From Microbulbifer sp. A4B17 (GTDB taxonomy: Bacteria; Pseudomonadota; Gammaproteobacteria; Pseudomonadales; Cellvibrionaceae), in the NCBI RefSeq assembly GCF_003076275.1, contig NZ_CP029064.1, positions 1,932,501 through 1,996,500 of the forward strand: 64,000 nucleotides of DNA, in the 5' to 3' direction. A program made the translations under genes and the position numbers. Within the stretch, counting starts at the first letter, position 1; every line of letters begins with the position of its first letter. The notes under the pieces are model-generated. The model was not told the DNA's origin. It did no database searches and saw only the letters and a program-made list of their open reading frames with translations. Of the stretch, positions 17,493 to 26,994 are shown piece by piece.

Positions 17493-18563
17493 TTAGGACA
17501 TGGTGGGGTAATTGGTATAGCCGTTTGCACCACCGGTGTAGAAGGTGTCCGGATCTGCATCGTTCAAACTGGCATCCGCTTTAAAACGTTCGAGCAGATC
17601 CGGGTTGGCCAGGAATGGAACACCGAAGGCAACCGCATCCACCTGTTGTTGCCCAATGGCTTGGTTGGCCTCATCCCTTCCATAGCCCATATTTCCTATC
17701 AGGTTGCCGTTGTATTGCTTCCTCGCCGGAGACAGTACATCGCCAAGTTGCTCGCCCAGGAAGTCCGCTCGCATCAGGTGCCAGTAAGCCAGATGAAACT
17801 TATTCAGTTTTGTCGCGAGCCAGCGAGTGTGTCCTTCTGGGTCGCTGTCACGCATGCTATTAAATCCGTTTAACGGTGAGGTTCTCAACCCGACTTTGCC
17901 TGAACCCCAAACTTCGATAACTGCTTCAAGAACTTCAAAGAGCAGGCGTGCGCGATTCTCGATGGAGCCGCCATACTCGTCTGTTCGAAGGTTTGAGCCG
18001 TCCCGTAAGAAGTTGTCCAATAGGTAGCCGTTCGCTCCGTGCACCTCTACTCCGTCGAAACCGGCTTCTTTAGCATTGATTGCTCCCTGTTTGAAAGCTG
18101 CGACAATTCCTGGAATCTCCGCGACTTCTAAGGATCTTGGAGTGGTATAAGGCTTTTTCCCATCCGGGGTGTGTACGGTGTCATCAATGGCGATCGGGCT
18201 TGCCGCTACAGCCATTGTGCCATTATTCAGTTCCGGGTGACTGGCTCGTCCGCCGTGCCATAGCTGCAGAAATATCTTGCCGCCTCTCTCATGAACGGCG
18301 TCGGTGACTCTTCTCCAGCCTTCGACCTGTTCCTGGGAGTAGATGCCGGGCTCAGAAATAAAGGCCGAAGTTCCCTCTGCTACCATGGTCGCCTCGGCAA
18401 TAATCAGGCCGGCGCCTGCACGCTGTGCATAGTACTCTGCCATTAAAGGAGTAGGTACGTGGTTTTCAGCTCTTGAGCGGGTCAGGGGGGCCATTACGGC
18501 ACGGTTAGCCAGTTTCACATCACCTAATTGAATGCTTGAAAACAAGTCCTGTGTTGCAGTCAT
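17493..18563 (-). CDS. Old Yellow Enzyme family alkene reductase (NemA-like)
   Basis: This 356-residue FMN-dependent TIM-barrel enzyme shows NRAVMAPLTRSRAENHVPTP near the N-terminus, LQLWHGGRASHPE, GVEVHGANGYLLDNFLRD with the substrate-binding His/Asn pair, and DEYGGSIENRARLLFEV. These match NemA/XenA-type reductases. The family reduces activated C=C bonds and nitro compounds using NAD(P)H. It is divergent from a LysR regulator with about 98 bases between them, a common arrangement for electrophile-responsive OYE genes. Confidence 0.93.
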   Translation of the reverse strand: MTATQDLFSSIQLGDVKLANRAVMAPLTRSRAENHVPTPLMAEYYAQRAGAGLIIAEATMVAEGTSAFISEPGIYSQEQVEGWRRVTDAVHERGGKIFLQLWHGGRASHPELNNGTMAVAASPIAIDDTVHTPDGKKPYTTPRSLEVAEIPGIVAAFKQGAINAKEAGFDGVEVHGANGYLLDNFLRDGSNLRTDEYGGSIENRARLLFEVLEAVIEVWGSGKVGLRTSPLNGFNSMRDSDPEGHTRWLATKLNKFHLAYWHLMRADFLGEQLGDVLSPARKQYNGNLIGNMGYGRDEANQAIGQQQVDAVAFGVPFLANPDLLERFKADASLNDADPDTFYTGGANGYTNYPTMS

Positions 18564-18661
18564 CTTGTATGCCTCTTAAATGTTGTTACGAAATGCAGTT
18601 GTCTATCGATGACGCACAGACTAAGCTCATGGGAATATTGAAACAATGAGGCTTTCGGAAA

Positions 18662-19639
18662 TTGATTGTTCGCGATTTGGAAACTATAGACTTTCGTACT
18701 CTGTCTATCTTTGTGACTACCTGCAGGCTGATGAGCTTAACTCAGTGCGCTGAAGAGTTAGGCCTGCCTAAGTCAACAGTGAGCAAAGCGATTTCAAAGC
18801 TGGAAGACCAGTTACAGGCCAGGTTGCTGGAGAGATCCACGAGGAAAATTGAGATCACCGACGCGGGTAGAGTTACCCTGCGCCGTGCTTCTCTGCTGGT
18901 AGAGGAGTTTAAATCCCTTCGTGAAGATGTGAGGGATATAGAGCAGCAGGTACAGGGTCTTTTGCGTATATCGGCGCCCTTTGCGATGGGAAGTTACTTG
19001 GCCCAGTATATTCTTCCCCCTTTTCTGCAACAGTGGCCTAAAGCCCAGGTATCCTTGGAACTCTCGAATGTTTTTGATGACCTCTTTATTCAAGGCATGG
19101 ATTTGGCAATTCGGGTTGGGCAGATTGCAGATGACCGCCTGGTGGCGAAGGAAGTTGGATATGTAACCCAGGTGCTGGTTGCCAGCCCGGATTATTTAAG
19201 GAAGCATGGAATACCTGAATCACCGGAAGATATCAGACAGCATAACTGTATTACTGCTGGCGTTGCCCAGGAATCCTCCTTTTGGACCCTGGTTTCCAAA
19301 AACACAACGAAATCGATTGAAGTGCAAGGCAATTTCCACTGTGAAAACCCGGAAACGGCCAAAAAGGCTGCTACGGGAGGAGTGGGTATCGCTCAAATTC
19401 CAGTAAACAGCATGATATGTGAATTGGAAAAGCAGGAATTGATCCGGATACTCCCCGACTGGCATGCGACCTATAAGCCCATTTACCTTGTTTATCGGTC
19501 AGGAGTTAATAAACCAAAGAGAGTTTCGGCACTGTTGGACTATTTATTGAGTATCAAAGAGCACTTCGAGTTCGGTCCAGACCACCAGTTATGCCAGTAC
19601 CAACAATGCCCTTTGGAACCGAATCAAAACAGACTTTAA
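18662..19639 (+). CDS. LysR-family transcriptional regulator
   Basis: This 325-residue protein has an N-terminal winged helix at about 8-66, with LMSLTQCAEELGLPKSTVSK and ISKLEDQLQARLLERSTRK. The periplasmic-binding-like effector domain follows at about 95-300 (QGLLRISAPFAMG, MDLAIRVGQIADDRLVAKEV). The pattern is that of the CrgA-like LysR subgroup. The start is TTG at 18662 with GAGG about 10 bases upstream. The divergent OYE reductase gene is the probable target. Confidence 0.92.
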   Translation: MIVRDLETIDFRTLSIFVTTCRLMSLTQCAEELGLPKSTVSKAISKLEDQLQARLLERSTRKIEITDAGRVTLRRASLLVEEFKSLREDVRDIEQQVQGLLRISAPFAMGSYLAQYILPPFLQQWPKAQVSLELSNVFDDLFIQGMDLAIRVGQIADDRLVAKEVGYVTQVLVASPDYLRKHGIPESPEDIRQHNCITAGVAQESSFWTLVSKNTTKSIEVQGNFHCENPETAKKAATGGVGIAQIPVNSMICELEKQELIRILPDWHATYKPIYLVYRSGVNKPKRVSALLDYLLSIKEHFEFGPDHQLCQYQQCPLEPNQNRL

Positions 19640-19772
19640 ACTGTATTAGTTTTATAGCTTAATTACTTTCATTAAAGGGAATAATTGAAGCCGCTAAAAA
19701 GAAAAGTGGAGTCCAGCTTCCCCCTAACTTTGCCTCTACCTGCTTTAGGTCTTCATGAAGGTGAATTAAATC

Positions 19773-20153
19773 ATGATCTCTCATGTTACGTTAGGAACTA
19801 GTGATTTGCTTAGAGCGAGCCATTTTTATTCAGAGATCTTAAGCCCTATGGCCGCGGAAGAAATTTATCGCTCTGATACAGTTATATTTTGGCAATTTAA
19901 CGGGTCACCAACAAAGTTGGCTATCACTATTCCTTACGATAGACAGCCCGCAAGCTTTGGCAATGGTACTATGTTAGCACTGGATGTTGGCGGTATTGAA
20001 AAAGTTGATGAAATTTTTTCCTTGGCTCTTAAGCTGGGGGGGATATCGGAAGGTGATCCGGGTTTTAGAAATTTAGATTCTTTTTACGGGGCTTATTTTA
20101 GGGATCTGGATGGGAATAAAATAGCCATTTTCACACGTCAGAATACAGGATAG
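19773..20153 (+). CDS. VOC superfamily (glyoxalase-like) protein
   Basis: The 126-residue product is a single vicinal-oxygen-chelate unit pair: MISHVTLGTSDLLRASHFYS at the N-terminus and GAYFRDLDGNKIAIFTR at the C-terminus. A metal-ligand His is present at position 4 and an Asp-rich tail replaces the usual Glu. Related proteins include glyoxalases, dioxygenases and fosfomycin-resistance-like enzymes; the substrate is unknown. A RidA-family gene starts 6 bases downstream, so the two are translated together and may act in one detoxification step. Confidence 0.85.
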   Translation: MISHVTLGTSDLLRASHFYSEILSPMAAEEIYRSDTVIFWQFNGSPTKLAITIPYDRQPASFGNGTMLALDVGGIEKVDEIFSLALKLGGISEGDPGFRNLDSFYGAYFRDLDGNKIAIFTRQNTG

Positions 20154-20159
20154 TTTCAA

Positions 20160-20549
20160 ATGAAAAAGCTGGTGAGCTCCGGCTCATACCTTGAAGAACC
20201 TATAGGCTTTTCCCGGGCTTGTAGGATAGGAAATCAAGTCGCAGTTTCTGGTACGGCACCCATACTGGATGGGAAAGCGGCCTATATTGGTAATGTTTAT
20301 GGCCAGATGAAACTTTGTCTGGATATTGCCGTTACTGCGCTGAAGGAGGCTGGCGGAAACCTGTCTGACGTGATACGAACGCGTATAATGTTGGTTGATA
20401 TTAAGTGCTGGGAGGAGGCCGCAAGAGCGCATGGAGAGTTATTTTCGAATATTCGACCTGCATGTACTTTTGTAGAAGTTAAGGGATTTATTGATCCTGA
20501 CTGGCTGGTAGAGATTGAAATGGATACAGTTGTCTTTGGAGTTTCTTAA
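20160..20549 (+). CDS. RidA/YjgF family protein
   Basis: This 129-residue protein has the RidA pattern: an N-terminal strand with GFSRACRIGNQVAVSGTAP, GQMKLCLDIAVTALKEAGG, then DVIRTRIMLVDIKCWEEAAR and the C-terminal VEVKGFIDPDWLVEIEMDTV. RidA proteins hydrolyse reactive enamine/imine intermediates; this member lacks the usual arginine in an RPxxT context and instead has IRPACTFVEV, which is close. It is encoded directly after the VOC gene. Confidence 0.88.
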   Translation: MKKLVSSGSYLEEPIGFSRACRIGNQVAVSGTAPILDGKAAYIGNVYGQMKLCLDIAVTALKEAGGNLSDVIRTRIMLVDIKCWEEAARAHGELFSNIRPACTFVEVKGFIDPDWLVEIEMDTVVFGVS

Positions 20550-20617
20550 TTTGGGTGGCCGTACAATTGATTCTGGTTTCCAGTCTCCTTTAAAAAACTT
20601 GTCTACCTTCTCTAGTT

Positions 20618-20665
20618 GGGGTTGTTACCCTAAATAACAGGATGGGTAATAGAAGTAACAACCCC
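20618..20665. terminator. Nested inverted repeats between convergent genes
   Basis: GGGGTTGTTAC (20618-20628) pairs perfectly with GTAACAACCCC (20655-20665). Overlapping it, TTACCC (20625-20630) can pair with GGGTAA (20644-20649), so two mutually exclusive folds exist. The element covers the end of the minus-strand beta-helix gene. Confidence 0.55.
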
Positions 20666-21646
20666 GAGTTGCTTGATAAGGTAGTTATTCAAGGCAGCTT
20701 GGATCGGATGTCGAAAGGTGTTGCCTGACCACAGGTTATTGTTAACGCTACAATCATCACTTTCGAATAAATCGATAAGATCGAATACTCCATTTCCTGT
20801 TGCAGTATTAAAAACAATGCTATTGCCAGTAGCGTTATTGCTGGAAACAAAAATACCGAAATCGTCATTATCACTGCTAGTGTTTTGAGCGATACTATTG
20901 TTGGATGCTGAATTTTGTAATGTTATGCCTGAAGATCCATTATCGGTTACTGTATTATTTGAAACTGTACATGAGCTTCCTTCAATTACTAAGCCCATAC
21001 TAATACTGTCTTGGATGGTGTTTGATATAAAAATTGAAAAATCTCCATTTAATTCAACCCCATCATCATCAGAACCAGTGATAGTATTTTGTATTATTGT
21101 ATTGGCAATACCATCTACCTCCATCCCCTCATCACCTGACAGTTCAATAACATTTTGGGAGATAAAGTTGTAATTGCCATCAATATCAATGCCATTGTCT
21201 GAATCGTTCCCGTCACCTGAAGTAAAGTTGCCTATGACTGTATTGCTGTTACTATCCACAACAATGGCATCTTCCAGTGGAAGTAATATGTTCATACCGT
21301 ATACGGTATGAAATCCATCCTCTGAAAGTAAAACCCCATCATTACAGCCATTTATGGTACCGGTGGATAGCTCGCCGGATGATGCAGCGAGATCTATGCC
21401 ATTGGACGGATCTGATCCTAAGCAGGTTAGTGAGAATCCAGCCATGTAAAGGCTTCCACCCGGCCGCTGAATGGTTAAGGCTGAAGTGTTCGAGCCGCTG
21501 ATTGAACAGATGAGATCTTCTGTTAGTGTGGTTGGTTCTGTAATAGTATCGCCGCATTCTACAGAAAAGGCATTGAATGGCAGTGAAGCCCCTAAAGTTA
21601 ATAGGGCTGTAGATAGAATTTTAGGGTAGTGGTTTTGGTTCAACAT
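20630..21646 (-). CDS. Secreted parallel beta-helix repeat protein
   Basis: The 338-residue product begins with a signal peptide (about 1-28, ending NAFS). A short Cys-containing cap follows (CGDTITEPTTLTEDLICSI). The rest is a series of about ten turns rich in Asn, Asp, Ser and Thr, of the NosD/right-handed beta-helix kind, with recurring NNTVTDNGSSGI-like and DNGIDIDGN-like units of 20-25 residues. Such folds occur in polysaccharide lyases, adhesins and NosD, but no catalytic residues can be assigned. A paralogue lies immediately upstream on the same strand, probably a tandem duplication. Secreted or cell-surface location is inferred from the signal peptide. Confidence 0.78.
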   Translation of the reverse strand: MLNQNHYPKILSTALLTLGASLPFNAFSVECGDTITEPTTLTEDLICSISGSNTSALTIQRPGGSLYMAGFSLTCLGSDPSNGIDLAASSGELSTGTINGCNDGVLLSEDGFHTVYGMNILLPLEDAIVVDSNSNTVIGNFTSGDGNDSDNGIDIDGNYNFISQNVIELSGDEGMEVDGIANTIIQNTITGSDDDGVELNGDFSIFISNTIQDSISMGLVIEGSSCTVSNNTVTDNGSSGITLQNSASNNSIAQNTSSDNDDFGIFVSSNNATGNSIVFNTATGNGVFDLIDLFESDDCSVNNNLWSGNTFRHPIQAALNNYLIKQLGVVTSITHPVI

Positions 21647-21864
21647 GACTAACTCCTTTTAACAGATTTAATGAATGTAGATGTGTAAAGGGCGCTCTAA
21701 GTAAAGGATGCAATAGTAGATGCCTACAAAATTTTTAGTGAATACAGTGTGGCTGCTCTATTTGGAGAAAATTTAGAGATATATTAAATTGGCTGGCTAT
21801 TGCCAGGGTTATTTTGAAGTATCTATGAAGTTGCGATTCTCTTTATGTGAAAAGAGAATCACTT

Positions 21865-22836
21865 TTACGCTTGTTGATCCCAAGGGCTTAGTTTATCTAG
21901 GCAGGCAGGATCAGAAGTAGAGAATGTATTATTTTGCCAGGTGTTACTGCCAGTGCAATCAGTGTCAAATGCATCAAACAAATCGTAGGTATGTCCCTCC
22001 GATACATTATTAGTGATGGTGTTATTGGTAGGCCCATCATCTAAAATAAATATTCCATAGGTGCCGTTATCAGTAACACTGTTGTTGGTGATAGCGTTGT
22101 TATCTCCTTGATCCAGGTCGATTCCACTATCATTGAATGAAATAGTATTAGTAGAGATGGTACCGTTGTTAGCATCTACTTCAATGCCACTGCCGCCATT
22201 GAAAGCGCTGGTGTTATTTACTACTACAGCAAAATCTCCATCAATTTCGATACCGTCAAAGGTGGAGAATGAAACCTCATTAGCAGTTACGGTATTAAAA
22301 TCTCCCGCAACTTCAATACCCTCATCGCCGGCACCTTCGACATAATTTGCACTGATTAAGTTGTTGTTTCCCTGGATGTCAATGCCTTCATCGGAGTCTG
22401 AGCCGTCATTGATGATTTCCATAAAACTAACCACGTTGTTATTACTTTCAACATAAACACCATCATCGCCGAAGTCGGTAATATAGACGTCACTTGCAAA
22501 ATGACTGCCATCCTCGCTTAAAGTAACGGCATCCCCACATCCAATTACACTACCCCCTGTGAGCCTTGCTCCACTCCCCAGTAGAATAATTCCAGTGCCA
22601 AACTCATTAGTAGAGCAAGTCAGGCTGTAGTCGCCCATTGAGAGTCTCCCAGATGGCCCTTCTATAGCTAAAGCGACAGAAAATTCATCGGCAATAGTAC
22701 ATACTAAATCGCTATCTAGAGTCGTTGGCGTGGTAATTGTATCACCGCAACTGACTTGCGCTTGAGCACCTGCAGTAATGCCCATTGATAAAACTGCGAT
22801 GGCAGAGGCCAGCGGTAAAATAGTTTTCTTTTGCAT
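21865..22836 (-). CDS. Secreted parallel beta-helix repeat protein, paralogue of the gene at 20630
   Basis: The start chosen is ATG 22836 with AGGGA 8 bases upstream, giving 323 residues and a clean signal peptide (MQKKTILPLASAIAVLSMG, cleaved after AQA). The cap CGDTITTPTTLDSDLVCTI is nearly the same as in the neighbour. The body has about ten beta-helix turns such as GIDIQGNNNLISANYVEG and EGIEVAGDFNTVTANEVS. The C-terminus carries a Cys pair (DTDCTGSNTWQNN, DPACLDKL). It has very high Asp/Asn content, suggesting calcium binding. No enzymatic motif is visible. The 218-base gap to the paralogue is AT-rich. Confidence 0.78.
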   Translation of the reverse strand: MQKKTILPLASAIAVLSMGITAGAQAQVSCGDTITTPTTLDSDLVCTIADEFSVALAIEGPSGRLSMGDYSLTCSTNEFGTGIILLGSGARLTGGSVIGCGDAVTLSEDGSHFASDVYITDFGDDGVYVESNNNVVSFMEIINDGSDSDEGIDIQGNNNLISANYVEGAGDEGIEVAGDFNTVTANEVSFSTFDGIEIDGDFAVVVNNTSAFNGGSGIEVDANNGTISTNTISFNDSGIDLDQGDNNAITNNSVTDNGTYGIFILDDGPTNNTITNNVSEGHTYDLFDAFDTDCTGSNTWQNNTFSTSDPACLDKLSPWDQQA

Positions 22837-23750
22837 GAGTCTGTCCCTAACTTCTAACCATTTGATTGAATTTTTTGATGCGTACAATAAAAGCCAGATT
22901 TCTGGAAAATTTTTTGTGCCTGAAAAGGACACCTGCTTTTTCGGTTAAATATTGCCGGACTTGGATCGATTAGATAAATATTGCTTTGAGGTGTTCATAG
23001 TATTTTTTAATGAAAATAATTTTAAAAAATCATATAGCTTGAAGGGTTTCTTGTAATGCTAAGCTCCCATATTACTGAATGGCATTTATGTGTTGTAAAA
23101 ATGATTAGATGTTATGGTTGGTTGGCGTAAACTGCATTTTTCTATAGGTAGGTTTTTAGAATTATGTTGGCTTTTGTTGTGGGGTGAATTGCCTGAATTT
23201 TGCGGTAAATAAATTTGTTTTAATTATAAATGGTAATAGGGCGCTCTTACTTTATTTGAATTTTTAAAAGTGTCTATGGCTGGGTATTGATTTTTAGTTA
23301 TTGGTGATCTGGAACGGATTCTGTTTGGCTGAAATCAAATTTGCAGGCAGAGAGTTACTGAATACCTCTGTTCTCAAGAGTGGGAAAATATATCTCCCAC
23401 TTCAATAAACAAAACTAAGAAAAAGGGTATGGCTCTCAGTTGAGGGCTTTGCTTTGTTGGAAACGTTGAGGAGCTCTGGTTTTTGGCTGTCAAGCAGGCT
23501 GTGACTAACTTGGGGTCCATGGTCGCAAAGGTCAATTTGGTTGTTCCCGCAATTCTCTTCGGATGGCGATAGCCTCTGTGCCTGTCGCAACCAGACTATT
23601 TGGTCAGGAAATTGTGAAATCGTCGCGTATTTCTTTCACTCCGTCGCAGTCATACTCGTAAATGGCGGTAATATTGGCGGGCGCGGGGCAACTGGGGTTA
23701 AACTCTCGCTCTTAAAACTATTACAAAGCTCTATCCTAGAGGAGAAACCG
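22837..23750. other. Long AT-rich intergenic region
   Basis: About 900 bases between a divergent beta-helix gene and the M3 peptidase. Short frames exist but none has a ribosome site together with coding character. The frame upstream of the peptidase is open but is not part of that gene, because the ribosome site and lipoprotein signal begin at 23751. Confidence 0.5.
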
Positions 23751-25967
23751 ATGCGTCAAACAATGATCGCACTTTCCGTGGCCGCAGCCCTTGCGGTAGT
23801 GGGCGGTTGTGGTGAAAAGGCACAGCAGGCTGAGGTGGTTAAAGATACCGTGAATGCCGAGAAGTCCATGGCTGTTAGTCCTGAACATGCCAGCAATATG
23901 CTGTTGGCGGAGTGGACTGGTCCCTTTGGTGGCGTTCCTGCGTTTGACAAGATGAATCTTGAAGATCTCAAGCCCGCGATTGAGAAGGGTATTGAGATGA
24001 ACCTGGCAGAGCTGGACGCTATCGCTGCTGATCCCGCTAAGCCTACCTTCGCTAACACCTTTATTCCCATGGAACGGAGTGGCGCAGAGCTGGGTCGAGC
24101 ATCTTCTTACTACGGTATCTGGGCCGGCAATATGTCCTCCCCGGAATTCCGCAAGATCCAGCGCGAGTTGGCACCTCTGTGGGCTGATTACGAGTCCAAG
24201 ATCTACCAGAATAAAGCTCTCTTTAAGCGCATCAAATCTATCTATGATCAGCGCGAGTCGATGGACCTGGATGCAGAGCAGAAACGCGTAGTCGAGCTGG
24301 TGTACACTCAGTTCGCAACCAATGGCGCCACCCTGGAAGGGGAAAAGAAAGAGCGCTATGCAGAAATCAACAAGCGTTTGGCAGAGCTCTACACCAAGTT
24401 CTCCAACAATGTACTGGCTGATGAGGAAGGCTACGATATCTTCCTGACCAAAGATCAGCTGGGTGGCCTACCGGATTCCTTTGTTGCTGCAGCGGCAGCA
24501 CTGGCGGAAGAGAAGGGCGAGAAAGGTAAGTACGCGATTACCAATACCCGTTCCTCCATGGATCCCTTCCTGACTTACTCTGATAATCGTGAGCTGCGTA
24601 AGCAGGTTTGGACCAACTACTACAGCCGTGGCGACAATGGTGATGAGCACGATAACAACGCCATCATCGCTGAGATCCTTAAACTGCGCGATGAGCGTGT
24701 GGGCCTGCAGGGCTTTGATAACTATGCCCAGTGGCGTTTGCGTGATCGTATGGCTAAATCGCCAGAGCGGGCCATGGAGCTGATGGAAGCGGTATGGCCG
24801 GCAGCAGTTGCCCGCGTGAATGAAGAAGTGGCCGATATGCAGGCGGTAGCTGATGCCGAGAAAGCCAATATCACCATTGAGCCCTGGGACTATCGTTACT
24901 ATGCGGAAAAGGTTCGCAAGGCTAAGTACGACCTGAACTCTGACGAAGTTAAGCAGTACCTGCAGCTTGATAACCTGCGCGAGGCTATGTTCTATGTGGC
25001 TGGTGAGCTTTTCAACTTTGAATTCACCCCGGTAAAAGAAGGCTCAGTTCCGGTATTCCACGAAGATGTTAAAGTCTGGGAAGTTACCGATAAGACCAGT
25101 GGTGACCATATCGGTCTGTGGTATCTGGACCCATTTGCTCGCGCTGGAAAGCGTTCCGGGGCCTGGGCCACCATGTACCGAGACCACTCCACCTTCGATG
25201 GTAAAAAGAACGTTCTCTCTTCCAACAACTCCAACTTTATTAAAGGAGCTCCGGGTGAGCCTGTACTGGTAAGCTGGGATGATGCGGAGACTTTCTTCCA
25301 CGAATTTGGCCATGCATTGCACTTCCTCGCGTCCAACGTCACTTATCCGACCCTGAACGGCGGTGTGCGAGACTACACCGAGTTCCAGTCCCAGTTGCTG
25401 GAGCGCTGGCTGTCTACTGATGCGGTTATCGACAATTACCTGGTGCACTACAAAACGGGTGAGCCGATTCCTGCGGATCTGGTGAAAAAGATTAAGAAAG
25501 CGGCTAAGTTCAATTCAGGCTTTGCCACTACCGAGTACCTGGCATCTGCACTGGTGGATATGAAGTTCCACACTGCTGATCCTGAAGGTATCGACCCGGA
25601 CAAGTTTGAGCGTGAAACTTTGAAGAAACTAGGTATGCCGGGTGAGCTGGTTATGCGTCACCGCTCTCCGCACTTCGGCCATATCTTCTCTGGTGAAGGT
25701 TATGCAGCCAGCTACTACGGCTACATGTGGGCTGACGTGCTGACTTCCGATGCCTCTGAAGCATTCGCCGAGTCTAAAGGTGGCTTCTACGATAAGGAAG
25801 TAGCTGCAAGATTGGTGAAGTATTTGTTCGCACCGCGCAATGCTTTGGATCCGGCTGATGCTTATCGCTCTTTCCGTGGTCGCGACGCCAACATCGAAGC
25901 GCTGATGCGCGATCGTGGTTTCCCGATTCCGGAAAAGAAAAAGACTACTGTCGCTGTTAAGGACTAA
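23751..25967 (+). CDS. dcp: M3-family zinc peptidase, lipoprotein peptidyl-dipeptidase (Dcp-like)
   Basis: The protein has 738 residues from ATG 23751, which has GAGGAG upstream; the frame extends further 5' but not as real coding. The N-terminus is a lipoprotein signal ending AVVGGCGEK, so the enzyme is membrane-anchored in the periplasm, unlike cytosolic Dcp of E. coli. The catalytic HEFGH lies at 517-521, with the third zinc ligand Glu about 544 in RDYTEFQSQ. SGEGYAASYYGYMWADV near 645 and the conserved C-terminal FRGRDANIEALMRDRG complete the family signature. M3 Dcp enzymes remove C-terminal dipeptides from oligopeptides. It is a single gene with a strong terminator. Confidence 0.93.
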   Translation: MRQTMIALSVAAALAVVGGCGEKAQQAEVVKDTVNAEKSMAVSPEHASNMLLAEWTGPFGGVPAFDKMNLEDLKPAIEKGIEMNLAELDAIAADPAKPTFANTFIPMERSGAELGRASSYYGIWAGNMSSPEFRKIQRELAPLWADYESKIYQNKALFKRIKSIYDQRESMDLDAEQKRVVELVYTQFATNGATLEGEKKERYAEINKRLAELYTKFSNNVLADEEGYDIFLTKDQLGGLPDSFVAAAAALAEEKGEKGKYAITNTRSSMDPFLTYSDNRELRKQVWTNYYSRGDNGDEHDNNAIIAEILKLRDERVGLQGFDNYAQWRLRDRMAKSPERAMELMEAVWPAAVARVNEEVADMQAVADAEKANITIEPWDYRYYAEKVRKAKYDLNSDEVKQYLQLDNLREAMFYVAGELFNFEFTPVKEGSVPVFHEDVKVWEVTDKTSGDHIGLWYLDPFARAGKRSGAWATMYRDHSTFDGKKNVLSSNNSNFIKGAPGEPVLVSWDDAETFFHEFGHALHFLASNVTYPTLNGGVRDYTEFQSQLLERWLSTDAVIDNYLVHYKTGEPIPADLVKKIKKAAKFNSGFATTEYLASALVDMKFHTADPEGIDPDKFERETLKKLGMPGELVMRHRSPHFGHIFSGEGYAASYYGYMWADVLTSDASEAFAESKGGFYDKEVAARLVKYLFAPRNALDPADAYRSFRGRDANIEALMRDRGFPIPEKKKTTVAVKD

Positions 25968-25991
25968 CCGATTGATTTAATCGCCAGTTCG

Positions 25992-26023
25992 AAAAGGCCG
26001 CATCATGTGATGTGGCCTTTTTT
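25992..26023 (+). terminator. Intrinsic terminator after the M3 peptidase gene
   Basis: AAAAGGCCGCATC pairs with GATGTGGCCTTTT (one G-T pair) around a 4-base loop, ending in six T. Confidence 0.9.
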
Positions 26024-26324
26024 GTTGGCCTTCTGAAACTTCAAGAGTTCCCTTTCCCTTCGTTTCTTCCCTGCCTCATTAATTTATCCTTCTTAGGTGC
26101 TCAGGCCCTGAGTAGGTTTTAAGCCCCTCTGCAAGCTAAATTTTGATCTTGAAATATTAGATCCCAACAAATAACAGAGATCTATCGCTATGCCTATTCA
26201 CCTTCAAATATACGCTTGGCTTCGCTTATAAGATTTTCATATTCAGCTTTGGTAATTTCCGAAGTGAGAGGAGCTTAAGTCGTATGCTAAGGGCTTATTG
26301 ATAGGTATTTTGCTACTTATCGTT

Positions 26325-26786
26325 TCATTGTTGTCTATTTGTAAGATCTAGAGAAAGTCGCAGCATGTCTTTGTGCTGCACCCCATTTTCAATAATGGCT
26401 TGATCGTAGTTGTGTAAAAAATAATCTTTTATAACAGAATCAACCCTGAATCCATGACGTTGATAAAAGGCTAACTGGTAACCAAATGTTCCTGTACCCA
26501 GCTCTATTTTGTGAACCCCTTTTGTGGTGATTTCTGATAGAGTGAACTTTAACAGTTTTGATCCAATCCCTTGCTGCCTCATTTTGGGAGAAACTGAAAT
26601 ATTGAAAATCTCAGCGATAGCTGTATCGATTTCTTTTGCTACGCATATAGCTTCTACAACGCCTGCATCAATTGCCGCGAAACACCAGGATCCAGGTAAA
26701 TAGGTGTCTATTTTCTTCTTAGAGGGATCTGCTTCGAGCAAAAGATATAATGGTGCATCACTTACGGGTATTTGGGTGTATTTCAT
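26325..26786 (-). CDS. GNAT-family N-acetyltransferase (YvbK-like)
   Basis: From ATG 26786 the product has 153 residues, starting MKYTQIPVSDAPLYLLLEAD. A TTG at 26876 would add 30 residues that are not family-like. The acetyl-CoA-binding motif is VSPKMRQQGIGSKLL, and FYQRHGFRVDSVIKDYF gives the C-terminal half typical of GNAT. The overall layout, including the KIDTYLPGSWCFAA strand, matches the YvbK group, whose substrate is unknown. No strong ribosome site is visible. Confidence 0.82.
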   Translation of the reverse strand: MKYTQIPVSDAPLYLLLEADPSKKKIDTYLPGSWCFAAIDAGVVEAICVAKEIDTAIAEIFNISVSPKMRQQGIGSKLLKFTLSEITTKGVHKIELGTGTFGYQLAFYQRHGFRVDSVIKDYFLHNYDQAIIENGVQHKDMLRLSLDLTNRQQ

Positions 26787-26925
26787 AGCGCGATCTATAG
26801 GGTTTCTAGTTGAGGCATTAGCCCTTGCGCGCTTTACCTGTAAAGTTATCTCGCGTCCATCAAAATAGTATAGCAATACAGTAATACAAGATTCTCAACG
26901 AATTATTGAGGGCAGTCAGTGCTTA

Positions 26926-26955
26926 TACGGATACCAGCTTTCACCGGTATCCGTA
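26926..26955. terminator. Hairpin between the GNAT promoter and the amidohydrolase 3' end
   Basis: TACGGATACC (26926-26935) pairs perfectly with GGTATCCGTA (26946-26955). It lies downstream of the minus-strand amidohydrolase gene, without a T-run. Confidence 0.55.
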
Positions 26956-26994
26956 AGATCGAAGCCTGGAAATAAAGTGAAGAGCAGTATCTGG

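Noticed and set aside
23402..23750. A 5' extension of the M3 peptidase frame and a short minus frame in the same region
   Set aside because: The ribosome site and lipoprotein signal at 23751 define the true start; the extension lacks both.
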